A stretch of DNA of 64,000 nucleotides. It comes from JAWLHJ01 sp039587535 (GTDB lineage: Bacteria; Gemmatimonadota; Gemmatimonadetes; Longimicrobiales; Gaopeijiaceae). The notes beneath the pieces were generated by a model. That model had not been told where the DNA came from and did no database searches. It saw only the letters and a program-made list of their open reading frames with translations. Shown here in pieces: positions 8,470-17,476 of this stretch. The stretch is taken from the NCBI GenBank assembly GCA_039587535.1, contig JBDHIF010000012.1:1-64000 (forward strand). Direction: 5' to 3'. A program made the position numbers and the translations under genes. Within the stretch, counting starts at the first letter, position 1. Every line of letters begins with the position of its first letter.

Positions 8470-10548
8470 ATGCCATCGGCCCAGGAATACTCGACGGACC
8501 GCATCCGCAACATCGCTGTGCTCGGTCACGGTGGCTCGGGAAAGTCCAGTCTGGTGGACGCCCTGTGCTTCGTCTCGGGCACCTCCAAGCGACGAGGCAG
8601 CGTGGATGACGGGAACGCGCTCACCATGCACACCCCTGAAGAGCTCGCCCACGGGGTCTCGATCCAGGTGACGCCGGCCTATGCCGAGCACATGAGTACC
8701 AAGATCAACCTCCTGGATACCCCGGGCTATCTCGACTTCACGGGCGAGACCCTGGCGGCCGTGCGGGTAGCGGACGCAGCCATCCTCGTCGTGAATGCCA
8801 CCGCGGGCGTGGAAGTCGGCACGGAACGGGTATGGCGTTACTGCGAAGAGCGCGGCATTCCGGTCATCTTCTTTGTCTCACAGATGGACCGGGAGCATGC
8901 CGATTTCGACCGGGCGTTCCGTCAGATCAAGGCCCGTCTCACATCGAGCGCGCTTCCGGTGGAGATCCCCATCGGGGAGGGGCCTGACTTCCACGGCATC
9001 ATCAATCTCTTCAGCGAGAAGGCGCACGTTTACCGCGAAGGCACTCAGAGTGGCGAGTACGACATCGAGCCCATCCCGGAGGATCTCGCGGAAAAGGAGG
9101 CTCGCTGGGAGACCGAGCTTCAAGAAGCCCTGGCCACTACCGACGAGAAGCTGTTGGAGTCCTACCTGGAGGGCGGACACATCACCCGGGACGAGGCTGT
9201 GGACGCGATGGGCAGGGCCATGGCGAGGCTGGAGACGTTTCCAGTGTTCTGCGGATCAGCGACCATGACGTACGGCATGCGGGCCCTCCTGAAGAAGCTC
9301 GTGGAGCTATGCCCGAGTCCCGAGGAAGCCGTGGCCGAATCGGTGGAGGGAGAAGCGCTCCTCGCCAGCGACGACCAACCGTTGGCGGCGTTGGTCTTCA
9401 AGACCGCCGCCGAGCCTCACGTAGGGGAGCTCTCCTATTTCCGTGTCTTTGCCGGCACCGTCTCGAACGGGGACGAGGTGATGAACGCCTCCGATGGGCA
9501 GGTGGAGAAGCTCAACCACCTCGGTGTGCCCCAGGGGAAGGAGCGTTTCGAGGTCCCGAGACTCCACGCGGGTGACATCGGTGTTGTGGCCAAGCTCAAG
9601 CATACGCACACGAACGACACGTTGTGCGCGGGGAACAGACGCATCGCTCTCGAGAAGATCTCCTTCCCCGATGCGGATATCGCCATCGCCATCAAGGGGG
9701 CCACGCGCGCCGACGAGGACAAGCTCGGGGAGGTCATCCCCAAGCTCCATGAGGAAGACCCCACCTTCTCCGCTTCCTTCAACGGAGAGCTGCACCAGAC
9801 CATCGCCCGGGGCGTGGGCGAACTTCATCTCGACATCCAGTTCGAGAGGATGGCGAGGAAGTACGGTGTCAAGGTGCTGACGGAGCCGCCGAAGATCGCC
9901 TACCGTGAGACGATCACGGCTCAAGCGGAGGGGCAGGGGCGGCACAAGAAACAGTCCGGAGGGCGGGGGCAGTTCGGCGACTGCAAGATCCGCCTGGTCC
10001 CGCGCTCACGGGGCTCGGGCTATGAGTTCGTAGACTCCATCAAAGGTGGCGTGATCCCCTCCAAGTACCTGCCCTCGGTGGACAAGGGGATCCAGGAGGC
10101 GGCCGGACGGGGTGTCGTGGCGGGCTATCCGGTGGTGGACTTCGCGGTCGAATGCTTCGACGGCTCCTACCATGCCGTGGACTCGTCGGACATCGCCTTC
10201 AAGCTGGCCGGCTCCCTGGCGTTCCGGACGGTGGTCGAGAAGTGTCGTCCCATTCTCCTGGAGCCCGTGCTGGAGGTCTCGGTGGTGACACCGGACGAGT
10301 TCGTGGGGGATGTCATGGGTGACCTCACGTCGCGGCGGGGGAAGGTCCAGGGCATGGAGCCGGCGGACGGGCGGACCACCGTGCGGGCCATCGTGCCGGA
10401 GGCCGAGCTCTACAAGTACGCCGCCACGCTCCGATCGATGACCCAGGGTCGAGCCTACCATTCCCGTCGAACGGCCGGATACGAGCCCGCTCCGGAGCAC
10501 GTGGCCAAGAGGATTCGCACGGAGCGGGAGGCGGCGCTGACCGCTTGA
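8470..10548 (+). CDS. Elongation factor G-like GTPase (EF-G paralogue)
   Basis: A 692-residue translational GTPase with full EF-G architecture: G domain, domain II, and domains III-V to the C-terminus (GRGQFGDCKIRLVPRS in domain IV). GGAGGAG seven bases upstream fixes ATG 8470. It departs from canonical EF-G in the G domain: P-loop GHGGSGKS (19-26) in place of AHVDAGKT, DTPGY (83-87) where EF-G has DTPGH with the catalytic His, and SQMD (137-140) in place of the guanine-binding NKMD. The switch motif RGITI reads HGVSI. These place it with the EF-G-2-type paralogues, not fusA. Its role in elongation, recycling or stress is unknown. Confidence 0.85.
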   Translation: MPSAQEYSTDRIRNIAVLGHGGSGKSSLVDALCFVSGTSKRRGSVDDGNALTMHTPEELAHGVSIQVTPAYAEHMSTKINLLDTPGYLDFTGETLAAVRVADAAILVVNATAGVEVGTERVWRYCEERGIPVIFFVSQMDREHADFDRAFRQIKARLTSSALPVEIPIGEGPDFHGIINLFSEKAHVYREGTQSGEYDIEPIPEDLAEKEARWETELQEALATTDEKLLESYLEGGHITRDEAVDAMGRAMARLETFPVFCGSATMTYGMRALLKKLVELCPSPEEAVAESVEGEALLASDDQPLAALVFKTAAEPHVGELSYFRVFAGTVSNGDEVMNASDGQVEKLNHLGVPQGKERFEVPRLHAGDIGVVAKLKHTHTNDTLCAGNRRIALEKISFPDADIAIAIKGATRADEDKLGEVIPKLHEEDPTFSASFNGELHQTIARGVGELHLDIQFERMARKYGVKVLTEPPKIAYRETITAQAEGQGRHKKQSGGRGQFGDCKIRLVPRSRGSGYEFVDSIKGGVIPSKYLPSVDKGIQEAAGRGVVAGYPVVDFAVECFDGSYHAVDSSDIAFKLAGSLAFRTVVEKCRPILLEPVLEVSVVTPDEFVGDVMGDLTSRRGKVQGMEPADGRTTVRAIVPEAELYKYAATLRSMTQGRAYHSRRTAGYEPAPEHVAKRIRTEREAALTA

Positions 10549-10621
10549 ACGGAGCGCGTCGGCGCCGACTCGGGCGAGCATGATCTCCGAGGGCCGCCGT
10601 CCGCCCGGCGTCCGGATGTAC

Positions 10622-10657
10622 GAGGGCCCCGCGGCCATGCATGGCCGCGGGGCCCTC
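10622..10657. terminator. Perfect 36-bp palindrome, bidirectional terminator
   Basis: GAGGGCCCCGCGGCCATG followed directly by its exact reverse complement, centred at 10639/10640. It lies between the converging EF-G-like (+) and sdhB (-) genes, so it can end transcription from both sides. It has no U-run. Confidence 0.65.
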
Positions 10658-10700
10658 CCGATCCCGAGCGCAGGGATCGCGGCGAGTCAACCTCGCAAGG

Positions 10701-11450
10701 TCAATCCCCGTTTCCTGTGACCATCGACACCAGCTTCCGGATCGGATCATAGGACCGATCCACGACCCGCTCCTTCAAGGGAATGATCGCGTTGTCCGTG
10801 ATCTGGATTCCCTCGGGGCACACCTTGGTGCAGCACTTGTTGATGTTGCAGTACCCGATTCCGAGCTCGTCACGGAGTTGCGCCACCCGGTCGCTGGTGT
10901 CGATCGGGTTCATCTCGAGCTGGGCGGTGTGCACATAGTGCCGTGGGCCCGCGAACCGATCGTGCAGGTGATGATCCCGTAGCACGTGACAGACGTCCTG
11001 GCACAGGAAGCACTCGATGCACTTCCTGAATTCCTGGGGACGCTCGACGTCGTACTGCTGCATCCGCCAGGAGCCGTCCTCCGCGTCCGGCGACCTCGGC
11101 GTGAGCTTCTGGATCGAAGCCTTGACCTCGTAGTTCCATGACACGTCCGTGACCAGATCCTTGAGGACCGGGAACGTGCGCATCGGCTCTACGGTGATCG
11201 GACGGTCGGACGGCAGGTCCTCGACCCGTGTCATGCACATCAGTCTGGGCGAACCGTTGATCTCGGCGGAGCAGGATCCGCACTTCCCGGCCTTGCAGTT
11301 CCAGCGCACCGCCATGTCGGTCGCCTGCTCGGCCTGGATCTGATGGATCGCGTCGAGCACCACGTATCCGGGCTCGAGCTCGACTTCGTATGTCCCGAAG
11401 TCACCACCGTCCTGGTTGCCGCGCCAAACCTTGAATGTGGCCGTCGCCAT
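10701..11450 (-). CDS. sdhB: Succinate dehydrogenase iron-sulfur subunit
   Basis: The electron-transfer subunit of respiratory complex II, passing electrons from the flavin of SdhA to quinone at the membrane anchor. 249 residues. Cys52, 57, 60 and 72 (CKAGKCGSC and RLMC) bind the [2Fe-2S] cluster; Cys144, 147, 150 and 154 (CIECFLCQDVC) and Cys201, 207 and 211 (CNINKCCTKVCP) supply the other two clusters. The start ATG at 11450 overlaps the sdhA stop by one base (TGATG), so a longer upstream reading is not needed. It is last in the anchor-sdhA-sdhB operon. Confidence 0.95.
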   Translation of the reverse strand: MATATFKVWRGNQDGGDFGTYEVELEPGYVVLDAIHQIQAEQATDMAVRWNCKAGKCGSCSAEINGSPRLMCMTRVEDLPSDRPITVEPMRTFPVLKDLVTDVSWNYEVKASIQKLTPRSPDAEDGSWRMQQYDVERPQEFRKCIECFLCQDVCHVLRDHHLHDRFAGPRHYVHTAQLEMNPIDTSDRVAQLRDELGIGYCNINKCCTKVCPEGIQITDNAIIPLKERVVDRSYDPIRKLVSMVTGNGD

Positions 11451-13267
11451 CAGCCCTGCTCCTCGATGATGTTCTTGAGTGCCGCAGGCATCTCGGGGAT
11501 GCTGCGACGGGAGACTTCCATCCGTCCGTCGGAGCCTTTGTGCACGACGTGGTTGAAGGTTCCCCAGGTCGGGTCCTTGGCCTGGTAATCGACACGTGAA
11601 TGCGCTCCGCGGCTCTCCTTGCGCTCCTTGGCCGCCGTCGCGATCGCCTCTGAAACCGTGAGGAGGTGCTGCATGTCGAGGGCCGTGTGCCACCCCGGGT
11701 TGTACCAGCGATTCCCGCCGGCTCCGACTCGGGCGAGCTCCCCGCGGATCTGTTCGATCTCCTGAAGCGCCGTTGAGATCTCGCCCTCCTCCCGAGCGAT
11801 GCCAACGTTGTCCTGCATGAGCTTCTGGAGTCGGTGCTGCAGCTGGAAGGGCCCGTCCTTCGTGGTCTCCCGCTCCAGCGGCGCCAGGGCTGCACTGGCC
11901 GCGGCCTCGATCTGATCCTCCGAGATCGAGTAGCTCGGGTTCTCACGGGCGAAGTTCGCGGCATATTCTCCAGCGCGCTTTCCGAACACGAGGAGGTCGG
12001 ATAGGGAGTTCCCGCCTAGCCGATTCGCCCCGTGCAACCCGCCGGCGCACTCACCGGCGGCGAACAGCCCGGGAACCGTTGTGGTCATCTGCGTGTCGCC
12101 GTCGACCGCGATGCCGCCCATCGCGTAGTGCGTGGTCGGCCCAACTTCCATCGGCTCCTTCGTGATGTCGATCCCCGCCAGCTCCTTGAACTGATGGTAC
12201 ATGCTGGGGAGCTTCTTCTTGATGTGGGCCTCGGAGTCCTTGAGGTTCTCCTTGATCCACGCGATGTCGAGGTAGGCGCCGCCGTGCGGGCTGCCGCGTC
12301 CTTCCTTGACCTCCTTGACGATCTTGCGCGCGACATGGTCACGGGTGAGCAGCTCGGGCGGGCGGCGAGCATCTCGGTCGCCCGTGACATACCGCCACCC
12401 CTCCTCGGGCGTGTCGGCCGTCTGGTCCTTATAGAGGGGAGGGATGTCGTCGAACATGAACCGACGACCCTCGCTGTTCTTGAGGATGCCGCCCTCTCCG
12501 CGCACGCCCTCCGTGACCAGGATCCCCCGGACGCTGGGTGGCCAGACCATCCCGGTCGGATGGAACTGGATGAACTCCATGTCGACGAGCTCCGCCCCGG
12601 CATCGTAGCCCAACGAGTGGCCGTCGCCTGTTCCCTCCCAGCTGTTGCTCGTCACCAGGTAGGCACGGCCGAGCCCACCCGTCGCCAACACGACCGCTTT
12701 GGCCTTGAAGACACGGAAACGGCCCTGCTCGCGGTCGTAACCGAACGCGCCGACGCACCGCTCCCCGTCCTTCAGGAGCTTGGTGACGGTTACTTCCATG
12801 TGGACGTCGATACCCTGGTGGATCCCATGGTCCTGGAGCGTCCGGATCATCTCGAGACCCGTGCGGTCGCCGACGTGGGCGAGCCTCGGGTAGGCGTGTC
12901 CGCCGAAGTTGCGCTGGATGATCTTCCCGTCAGGTGTCCGATCGAACAGGGCGCCCCAAGCCTCGAGCTCCCTAGCGCGTTCCGGGGCCTCTTTCGCGTG
13001 GAGCTCGGCCATCCGCCAATTGTTGAGGTACTGGCCCCCGCGCATAGTATCCGCAAAATGGACATGCCACCCGTCGCGCTCGTCCACATTGGCGAGAGCG
13101 GCGGCCATGCCTCCCTCTGCCATGACCGTATGGGCCTTACCGAGCAGGGACTTGCAGATCAGCCCGACACTGACGCCGGCCGCCGCCGCCTCGATAGCCG
13201 CACGGAGGCCTGCGCCCCCGGCGCCGATGACGATCACATCGTGCTCGAACTCCTGGTATTTGGACAT
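11450..13267 (-). CDS. sdhA: Succinate dehydrogenase flavoprotein subunit
   Basis: Catalytic subunit of complex II that oxidises succinate to fumarate. 605 residues. The N-terminal GAGGAGLRAAIEAA (about 15-28) is the FAD dinucleotide fold; H46 in KAHTVMAEGG is the expected covalent FAD attachment site. The active-site arginine segment FHPTG..VTEGVRGEGG and the THYAMGGI motif are intact. The start ATG at 13267 overlaps the upstream anchor-gene stop by one base and is followed at once by the FAD fold. Fumarate reductase activity is possible, but the aerobic gene context favours SDH. Confidence 0.96.
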   Translation of the reverse strand: MSKYQEFEHDVIVIGAGGAGLRAAIEAAAAGVSVGLICKSLLGKAHTVMAEGGMAAALANVDERDGWHVHFADTMRGGQYLNNWRMAELHAKEAPERARELEAWGALFDRTPDGKIIQRNFGGHAYPRLAHVGDRTGLEMIRTLQDHGIHQGIDVHMEVTVTKLLKDGERCVGAFGYDREQGRFRVFKAKAVVLATGGLGRAYLVTSNSWEGTGDGHSLGYDAGAELVDMEFIQFHPTGMVWPPSVRGILVTEGVRGEGGILKNSEGRRFMFDDIPPLYKDQTADTPEEGWRYVTGDRDARRPPELLTRDHVARKIVKEVKEGRGSPHGGAYLDIAWIKENLKDSEAHIKKKLPSMYHQFKELAGIDITKEPMEVGPTTHYAMGGIAVDGDTQMTTTVPGLFAAGECAGGLHGANRLGGNSLSDLLVFGKRAGEYAANFARENPSYSISEDQIEAAASAALAPLERETTKDGPFQLQHRLQKLMQDNVGIAREEGEISTALQEIEQIRGELARVGAGGNRWYNPGWHTALDMQHLLTVSEAIATAAKERKESRGAHSRVDYQAKDPTWGTFNHVVHKGSDGRMEVSRRSIPEMPAALKNIIEEQG

Positions 13268-14076
13268 CAGAAGAACCTCACGTTGGTCCAAATGTCCATC
13301 GCGCAGAGGCGGACGTAGACATCGGAGAAGGCCACCCAGATGAGGCTCATCCAGGCCCATGTCATGTGGCGGCGGTTGAAGCAAGACACGCACTTATACG
13401 CCGTCTTGCGTACGGGTCGCCTGGAGAGGATGTCGATCCCCCCGCCCACCAGATGCCTCAGCGAGTGGCATCCGAAGGTGTAACCGGAGAGGAAGATCAC
13501 GTTGAGCGTGAGGACGATCGTGCCGACGCTGACCCCGAACTCCTTCCCGCCTCCGGGTGCGTCGAACCAGAGCGCGTGCCAGGCGTCCAGCGTGAGGAAC
13601 ACGAGGAGGAGGAGTGCCGGAATGATCGTGTATCGGTGGATGTTCTGGACGATCAGCGGGAAGTGGCGCTCGCCCAGATACGTCTTGCGAGGCTCACCCA
13701 CCGTGCAATTGATGGGGTCCGCCCAGAACGCCTTGTAGTACGCCCCACGATAGTAGTAGCAGGTGAGGCGGAAGCTGACCGGCGCCCACAGGATCAGGAA
13801 GGCCGGAGAGTAGGGCAGGAAGCCCGGCCACCAGCCGGGCGCCCCCTGCCGCTGGATGAGCGCGTGCTCCGTCGGTCCCCAGATCTCGGGGGAGTAGAAC
13901 GGCGAGAGGAGATTGCCATGCGCGTAATAAGCGCCCTGAAAGGCCGCCCAGGTCGCGTACACGATGAAGGCGGAGAAGATCGTGAAGACGACCAGAGGTT
14001 GGACCCACCATGCGTCGGTCCGCATGGTCTCGCCGAAGCTCCTCTTGACGGGTAGCCCCGTGACTTTGGAAGGCAT
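13267..14076 (-). CDS. Succinate dehydrogenase membrane anchor (single long cytochrome b-type subunit)
   Basis: A 269-residue membrane protein that anchors SdhAB and should carry the quinone site. Five hydrophobic segments are visible (roughly residues 26-46, 85-105, 148-165, 183-203, 240-257), with His residues near helix ends (IVQNIHRYT, DAWHALW, GCHSLRHL) that could bind haem. One long anchor in place of separate SdhC and SdhD is the five-helix type. A Cys pair, YKCVSC, lies near the C-terminus. AGGAG seven bases before ATG 14076 sets the start. It leads the sdh operon and overlaps sdhA by one base. Confidence 0.85.
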   Translation of the reverse strand: MPSKVTGLPVKRSFGETMRTDAWWVQPLVVFTIFSAFIVYATWAAFQGAYYAHGNLLSPFYSPEIWGPTEHALIQRQGAPGWWPGFLPYSPAFLILWAPVSFRLTCYYYRGAYYKAFWADPINCTVGEPRKTYLGERHFPLIVQNIHRYTIIPALLLLVFLTLDAWHALWFDAPGGGKEFGVSVGTIVLTLNVIFLSGYTFGCHSLRHLVGGGIDILSRRPVRKTAYKCVSCFNRRHMTWAWMSLIWVAFSDVYVRLCAMDIWTNVRFF

Positions 14077-14486
14077 TGAACTCCTCTCAGTAAGCGCGCT
14101 CGAGCCGAGGGAGGCCCGACCGTGCGCTTGCGACGGGATTGGTCTCGAAAGCCGCCGTAATATCTAAATTGGACGCGTCACGGCAACCATGGGAGACGAG
14201 CCTGTTTGGCTGCTCCGGGGGGCCCGGAGAGCGCGCCGGACGCGGCCCCCGCCGGCCCGATCGCCGAACCCAGCCGACCTCGCCGAGACCGATGGCGAGG
14301 GCGAGGAGCAGCAGGACGAGGCCGATGCCTCGTCGCAATGCCGGGGGTCGCCGTGGTCCCGGTGGAAGACGCCGGCAGATGCCAAAGGGTGGCCGCGACC
14401 CGTACATTGCAGGGGTGCAAGGTCACCAACTTCGGGAGCGTCTGGGCTGACCCGCGCTTCTGTACCCTGATCGGAGGAGGAGTGCA
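14077..14486. other. 410-base divergent intergenic region
   Basis: Separates the sdh operon (-) from the serine hydrolase gene (+). It holds one AT-rich island with the candidate sdh promoter at 14159-14186 and the ribosome site of the hydrolase at its right end. A hydrophobic open frame on the minus strand was considered and not called. I see nothing else in it. Confidence 0.5.
14159..14186 (-). promoter_or_regulatory. Candidate sdh operon promoter
   Basis: On the minus strand TTGCCG (14186-14181), a 16-base spacer and GATATT (14164-14159) lie in a rare AT-rich island. Transcription would start near 14152, giving a leader of about 75 bases with AGGAG before the anchor start. Both hexamers match the sigma-70 consensus 4/6. 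Confidence 0.4.
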
Positions 14487-15764
14487 GTGCTGCCCACGGA
14501 ACGGCGCGTGCCGAGCCATACATCTTGTTGCGGGCCTTACCGGGTCCGGCCGGCTCCCGTGCTCGGCGCCATCGCCCTGCTGGCCCTCGGGGCGTGGGTC
14601 CCGGGGGCGGCGGCTCAGAGCTACCTGCCCGGGCCCCACCCCGACTGGGAGCGGCGGGATCCGGAGTCGGTCGGGTTCAACCCCGTAGCGCTCCAGGACG
14701 CCATCGAGTTCGCCATCGCGTCCGAGTCGACGTCCCCCAGGGACCTCACGCTCAACCACGACATGACGTTCGGCCGGGAGCCGCGCGGTGAAGCGATAGG
14801 ACCGTTCGCGGATCGTGGACCGCAGACGGGCCTCATCGTTCGGAACGGATACATCGTCGCGGAGTGGGGTGACCCCGCACGGGTCGATCAGACCTTCAGC
14901 GTCGCCAAGAGCTTTCTCTCCACCGCGGTGGGGGTCGCCGTGGACCGGGGGATCATCCGCAGCGTGGACGACCTTGTCCGGGACTACATGCCGCCGATCG
15001 TCCTGCAGGACGGTGATGGAGAGCCGGGAGACGAGCACGGTCGCCGCCCGAAGCTTCTCTTCGAGTCCCAGCACAACCGGGGCATCACCTGGGATCACCT
15101 TCTTCGGCAGACGAGCGACTGGGAGGGCACCCTCTGGGGGAAGCCGGACTGGGCAGACCGGCCCGATCCCGACCGATCCACCTGGCTCACCCGAGCCCGC
15201 CGGGCGCCAGGCACCCTCTACGAGTACAACGACACGCGCGTCAACCTCCTGGCTCTGGCCGCCACGGCAGTCTGGCGGAAGCCCCTCCCCGACGTGCTAC
15301 ACGAGCACGTGATGGGGCCCATCGGCGCCTCCACCACCTGGCAGTGGCACGGATACGACAACTCCTGGATCAACCTGAACGGGCATCGGGTGCAGGCGGT
15401 GAGCGGAGGGAGCCACTGGGGCGGCGGCATGTTCATCAACGCCTACGACCAGGCGCGGCTCGGGCTGCTGACGCTCCACGACGGTCGGTGGCGGGAGAGG
15501 GAGGTCGTTTCGGACGGGTGGGTTCGGATGTCGAGAGTGCCGGGAGCGGCAAACCCCGGATACGGGTTCATGAACTACTTCCTGAACACGGGACGGGAGA
15601 CATACGGGAACGCGCCGGAGGAGGCATGGGCCCACCGCGGGGCGGGCTCGAACATCGTGTACGTCGATCCCGTGAACGACCTGGTCGTCGTTGCGCGTTG
15701 GATTCAGGGAGGGGCGTTCGACGAGTTCATCGGGCGGGTGCTCGGCGCGTTGGAGAACCGTTGA
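14487..15764 (+). CDS. Exported serine hydrolase, class C beta-lactamase family
   Basis: 425 residues with an N-terminal signal peptide (hydrophobic core about 29-42, AAAQS cleavage region). The penicillin-binding fold residues are present: S138-V-A-K141 as the SxxK nucleophile motif, Y247-N-D in place of Y-x-N, and HRGAG near residue 380 in place of the KTG box. This set is typical of class C-like esterases and peptidases that do not act as resistance enzymes. It may hydrolyse D-amino peptides, esters or amides in the periplasm. GTG 14487 follows GGAGGAGG with normal spacing. It is a single gene, 100 bases before the ECF sigma gene. Confidence 0.85.
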   Translation: MLPTERRVPSHTSCCGPYRVRPAPVLGAIALLALGAWVPGAAAQSYLPGPHPDWERRDPESVGFNPVALQDAIEFAIASESTSPRDLTLNHDMTFGREPRGEAIGPFADRGPQTGLIVRNGYIVAEWGDPARVDQTFSVAKSFLSTAVGVAVDRGIIRSVDDLVRDYMPPIVLQDGDGEPGDEHGRRPKLLFESQHNRGITWDHLLRQTSDWEGTLWGKPDWADRPDPDRSTWLTRARRAPGTLYEYNDTRVNLLALAATAVWRKPLPDVLHEHVMGPIGASTTWQWHGYDNSWINLNGHRVQAVSGGSHWGGGMFINAYDQARLGLLTLHDGRWREREVVSDGWVRMSRVPGAANPGYGFMNYFLNTGRETYGNAPEEAWAHRGAGSNIVYVDPVNDLVVVARWIQGGAFDEFIGRVLGALENR

Positions 15765-15864
15765 TGGACTGGGTAACGGGCTACAGGAGGGCGACTTCGG
15801 AAGGGTGTAGTCATTCACCGGCCGCACCGGGTAGGACGGTCGGAACCCCTTTCACCTGGATGCC

Positions 15865-16491
15865 ATGCTCAACGCGACGACACTTCCCGCCCCCCATCTG
15901 CGAATGAGCGGGCCGGAGGCGGCGGTTACGGACGAACTGGACCTCTTCCGCGTTTGGGCGCGGAAGATCCGCAATTCGGATGCATCCGCCTTGGAGGCGT
16001 TCTTTCGCGCCGTCCATGCTCCGCTCGTTCGCTATGCCTCGAAATTCGTGGCGGAATCGGCAGCGGACGACGTGGTCCAAGACGCCTTCATTCGACTTTG
16101 GGAGGGTCGAGAGCGAATCGATCCCAGTCAGTCGATCAAGGCCTTCGCCTACCGCACCGTCCGCAACCTTTGCCTCAACCAGATCCGAGACGGGAAGACC
16201 CGAGAGAAACTACTCGCCGAGCAATACCAGGCGCGGACAGAGGCCACTGCCAACCCGGAAGACGAGCTCGCGCGGGAGGAATTTGCCGCGAGGCTGAAGG
16301 GTTGGATTCACGAGCTGCCCGAGAGACAACGTGAAGCTCTGGAGCTCAGTCGATTCCATGGCATGTCGCACGAGGAGGTGGCAGAGGCCATGGGCGTGTC
16401 GCCGCGAACAGTAAACAACCATTTGGTCAAAGCTCTCCGCTCGATCCGGGACCGGGTCCGCGCGCACGAGCCGTCTCTCCTGGAAACATGA
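15865..16491 (+). CDS. ECF-family RNA polymerase sigma factor
   Basis: 208 residues: a short leader, then sigma region 2 (VRYASKFVAESAADDVVQDAFIRLWE, about 51-80) with the -10 recognition helix, and region 4 (LPERQREALELSRFHGMSHEEVAEAMGVSP..NHLVKAL) with the -35 recognition helix. No region 3, as expected for ECF sigmas. It is coupled by ATGA overlap to a FecR anti-sigma factor and followed by an STN-containing TonB receptor, the usual set for cell-surface signalling. ATG 15904 is an alternative start that would lose 13 unconserved residues. Confidence 0.93.
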   Translation: MLNATTLPAPHLRMSGPEAAVTDELDLFRVWARKIRNSDASALEAFFRAVHAPLVRYASKFVAESAADDVVQDAFIRLWEGRERIDPSQSIKAFAYRTVRNLCLNQIRDGKTREKLLAEQYQARTEATANPEDELAREEFAARLKGWIHELPERQREALELSRFHGMSHEEVAEAMGVSPRTVNNHLVKALRSIRDRVRAHEPSLLET

Positions 16492-17462
16492 TGAATCAAC
16501 CACAATCCCTATTCCCCGAGACGCTCATGAACGAGCCCGACGCCGCCGAGCTCCACGAAGTGTGGTCGGCGCTCGAGGCCGCGCACGAGTCGACCCCCGC
16601 TTCGTCAGAGCGCACGGACGCCGCTTGGGACGCGCTGAGCGCCAAGTTGGGCTTGGCGGCTGACCGGGACACGCCCGAACGTCCCTCGGTACGTGGAGGG
16701 ACGGCGAGAGCGGAGAACAATCTTCGATCTTTCCGAAGCCCTTGGCTGCGGGTCGCCGCGACCGTCACCCTTCTCGTGGGGGGCATGGCTGTCTGGCAGC
16801 AGATTCCGGTGACCTACGCCGCGTCGCCGGGGGAGCGCCTCTCAGTGACGTTGCCAGACGGGTCGGCCGTGGATCTGAACGCGGGCTCTACCCTGAAGCA
16901 CCGCCGAGGCTTCGACTTCCTGCCCGGAGTGGCTTCCGGAAGCCGCGCAGTGCATCTGGAGGGCGAGGCGTTCTTCGACGTGATGTCCCGCGACCGCCCG
17001 TTCGAGGTCGTGGCGGGGAGCGCGCGGGTCACCGTGCTGGGCACTCGGTTCAATGTTCGCGCTCGGACGGCTCCCGATGCCCCCCCCGTCGTCCAGGTCG
17101 ACGTCGAGGAAGGCAGAGTCAGAGTTGCCGCGGCCGACACCGCTACAGAGCTTGGTCCTGGAGCGTCGGTGCGTGTGGAGGAAGGTTCTGGTGACCTCAC
17201 CCCGTCGACGATCTCCACCGATCGCATCGCGTCCTGGCGGACCGGCGGCCTGACGGTGGACGACGAGACGCTCTCGGTCGTCGTGAGCGAGATCGGAATC
17301 CGGTTCGGAGTCGAGGTCGCGCTGGCCCCCGACGTGGACGGGACGGTGCGCCTGACGGCGTTCTACCCGCTCCTCTCAGCGGTCGACTCCGTGCTCAGTG
17401 ATCTGGCGACGCAGCAGGGCCTGCGCGTCAGGCAGACCTCGGTCGGATGGGAACTCTTCTGA
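16488..17462 (+). CDS. FecR-family anti-sigma / sigma regulator
   Basis: 324 residues. A soluble N-terminal part (about 1-83) that would hold the sigma factor, one membrane helix (about 85-105), and a periplasmic FecR domain (RLSVTLPDGSAVDLNAGSTL, then VHLEGEAFFDV and VTVLGTRFNV). The C-terminus carries an STN-like fold (GGLTVDDETLSVVVSEIG to the end). The protein relays a signal from the receptor plug region across the inner membrane to the sigma factor. The start overlaps the sigma gene by four bases (ATGA), so the two are translationally coupled. Confidence 0.92.
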   Translation: MMNQPQSLFPETLMNEPDAAELHEVWSALEAAHESTPASSERTDAAWDALSAKLGLAADRDTPERPSVRGGTARAENNLRSFRSPWLRVAATVTLLVGGMAVWQQIPVTYAASPGERLSVTLPDGSAVDLNAGSTLKHRRGFDFLPGVASGSRAVHLEGEAFFDVMSRDRPFEVVAGSARVTVLGTRFNVRARTAPDAPPVVQVDVEEGRVRVAAADTATELGPGASVRVEEGSGDLTPSTISTDRIASWRTGGLTVDDETLSVVVSEIGIRFGVEVALAPDVDGTVRLTAFYPLLSAVDSVLSDLATQQGLRVRQTSVGWELF

Positions 17463-17476
17463 GGAAGTCCAGTCGA

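Noticed and set aside
12032..13318. A 428-codon plus-strand frame opposite sdhA
   Set aside because: Antisense shadow of a highly conserved gene; composition is unlike neighbouring proteins and no family is recognisable.
14087..14407. Minus-strand frame with a hydrophobic run (GIGLVLLLLALAIGLGEVGW)
   Set aside because: Looks like a small membrane protein, but it covers the likely sdh promoter, lacks a ribosome site and the rest is low-complexity Arg/Pro/Gly.
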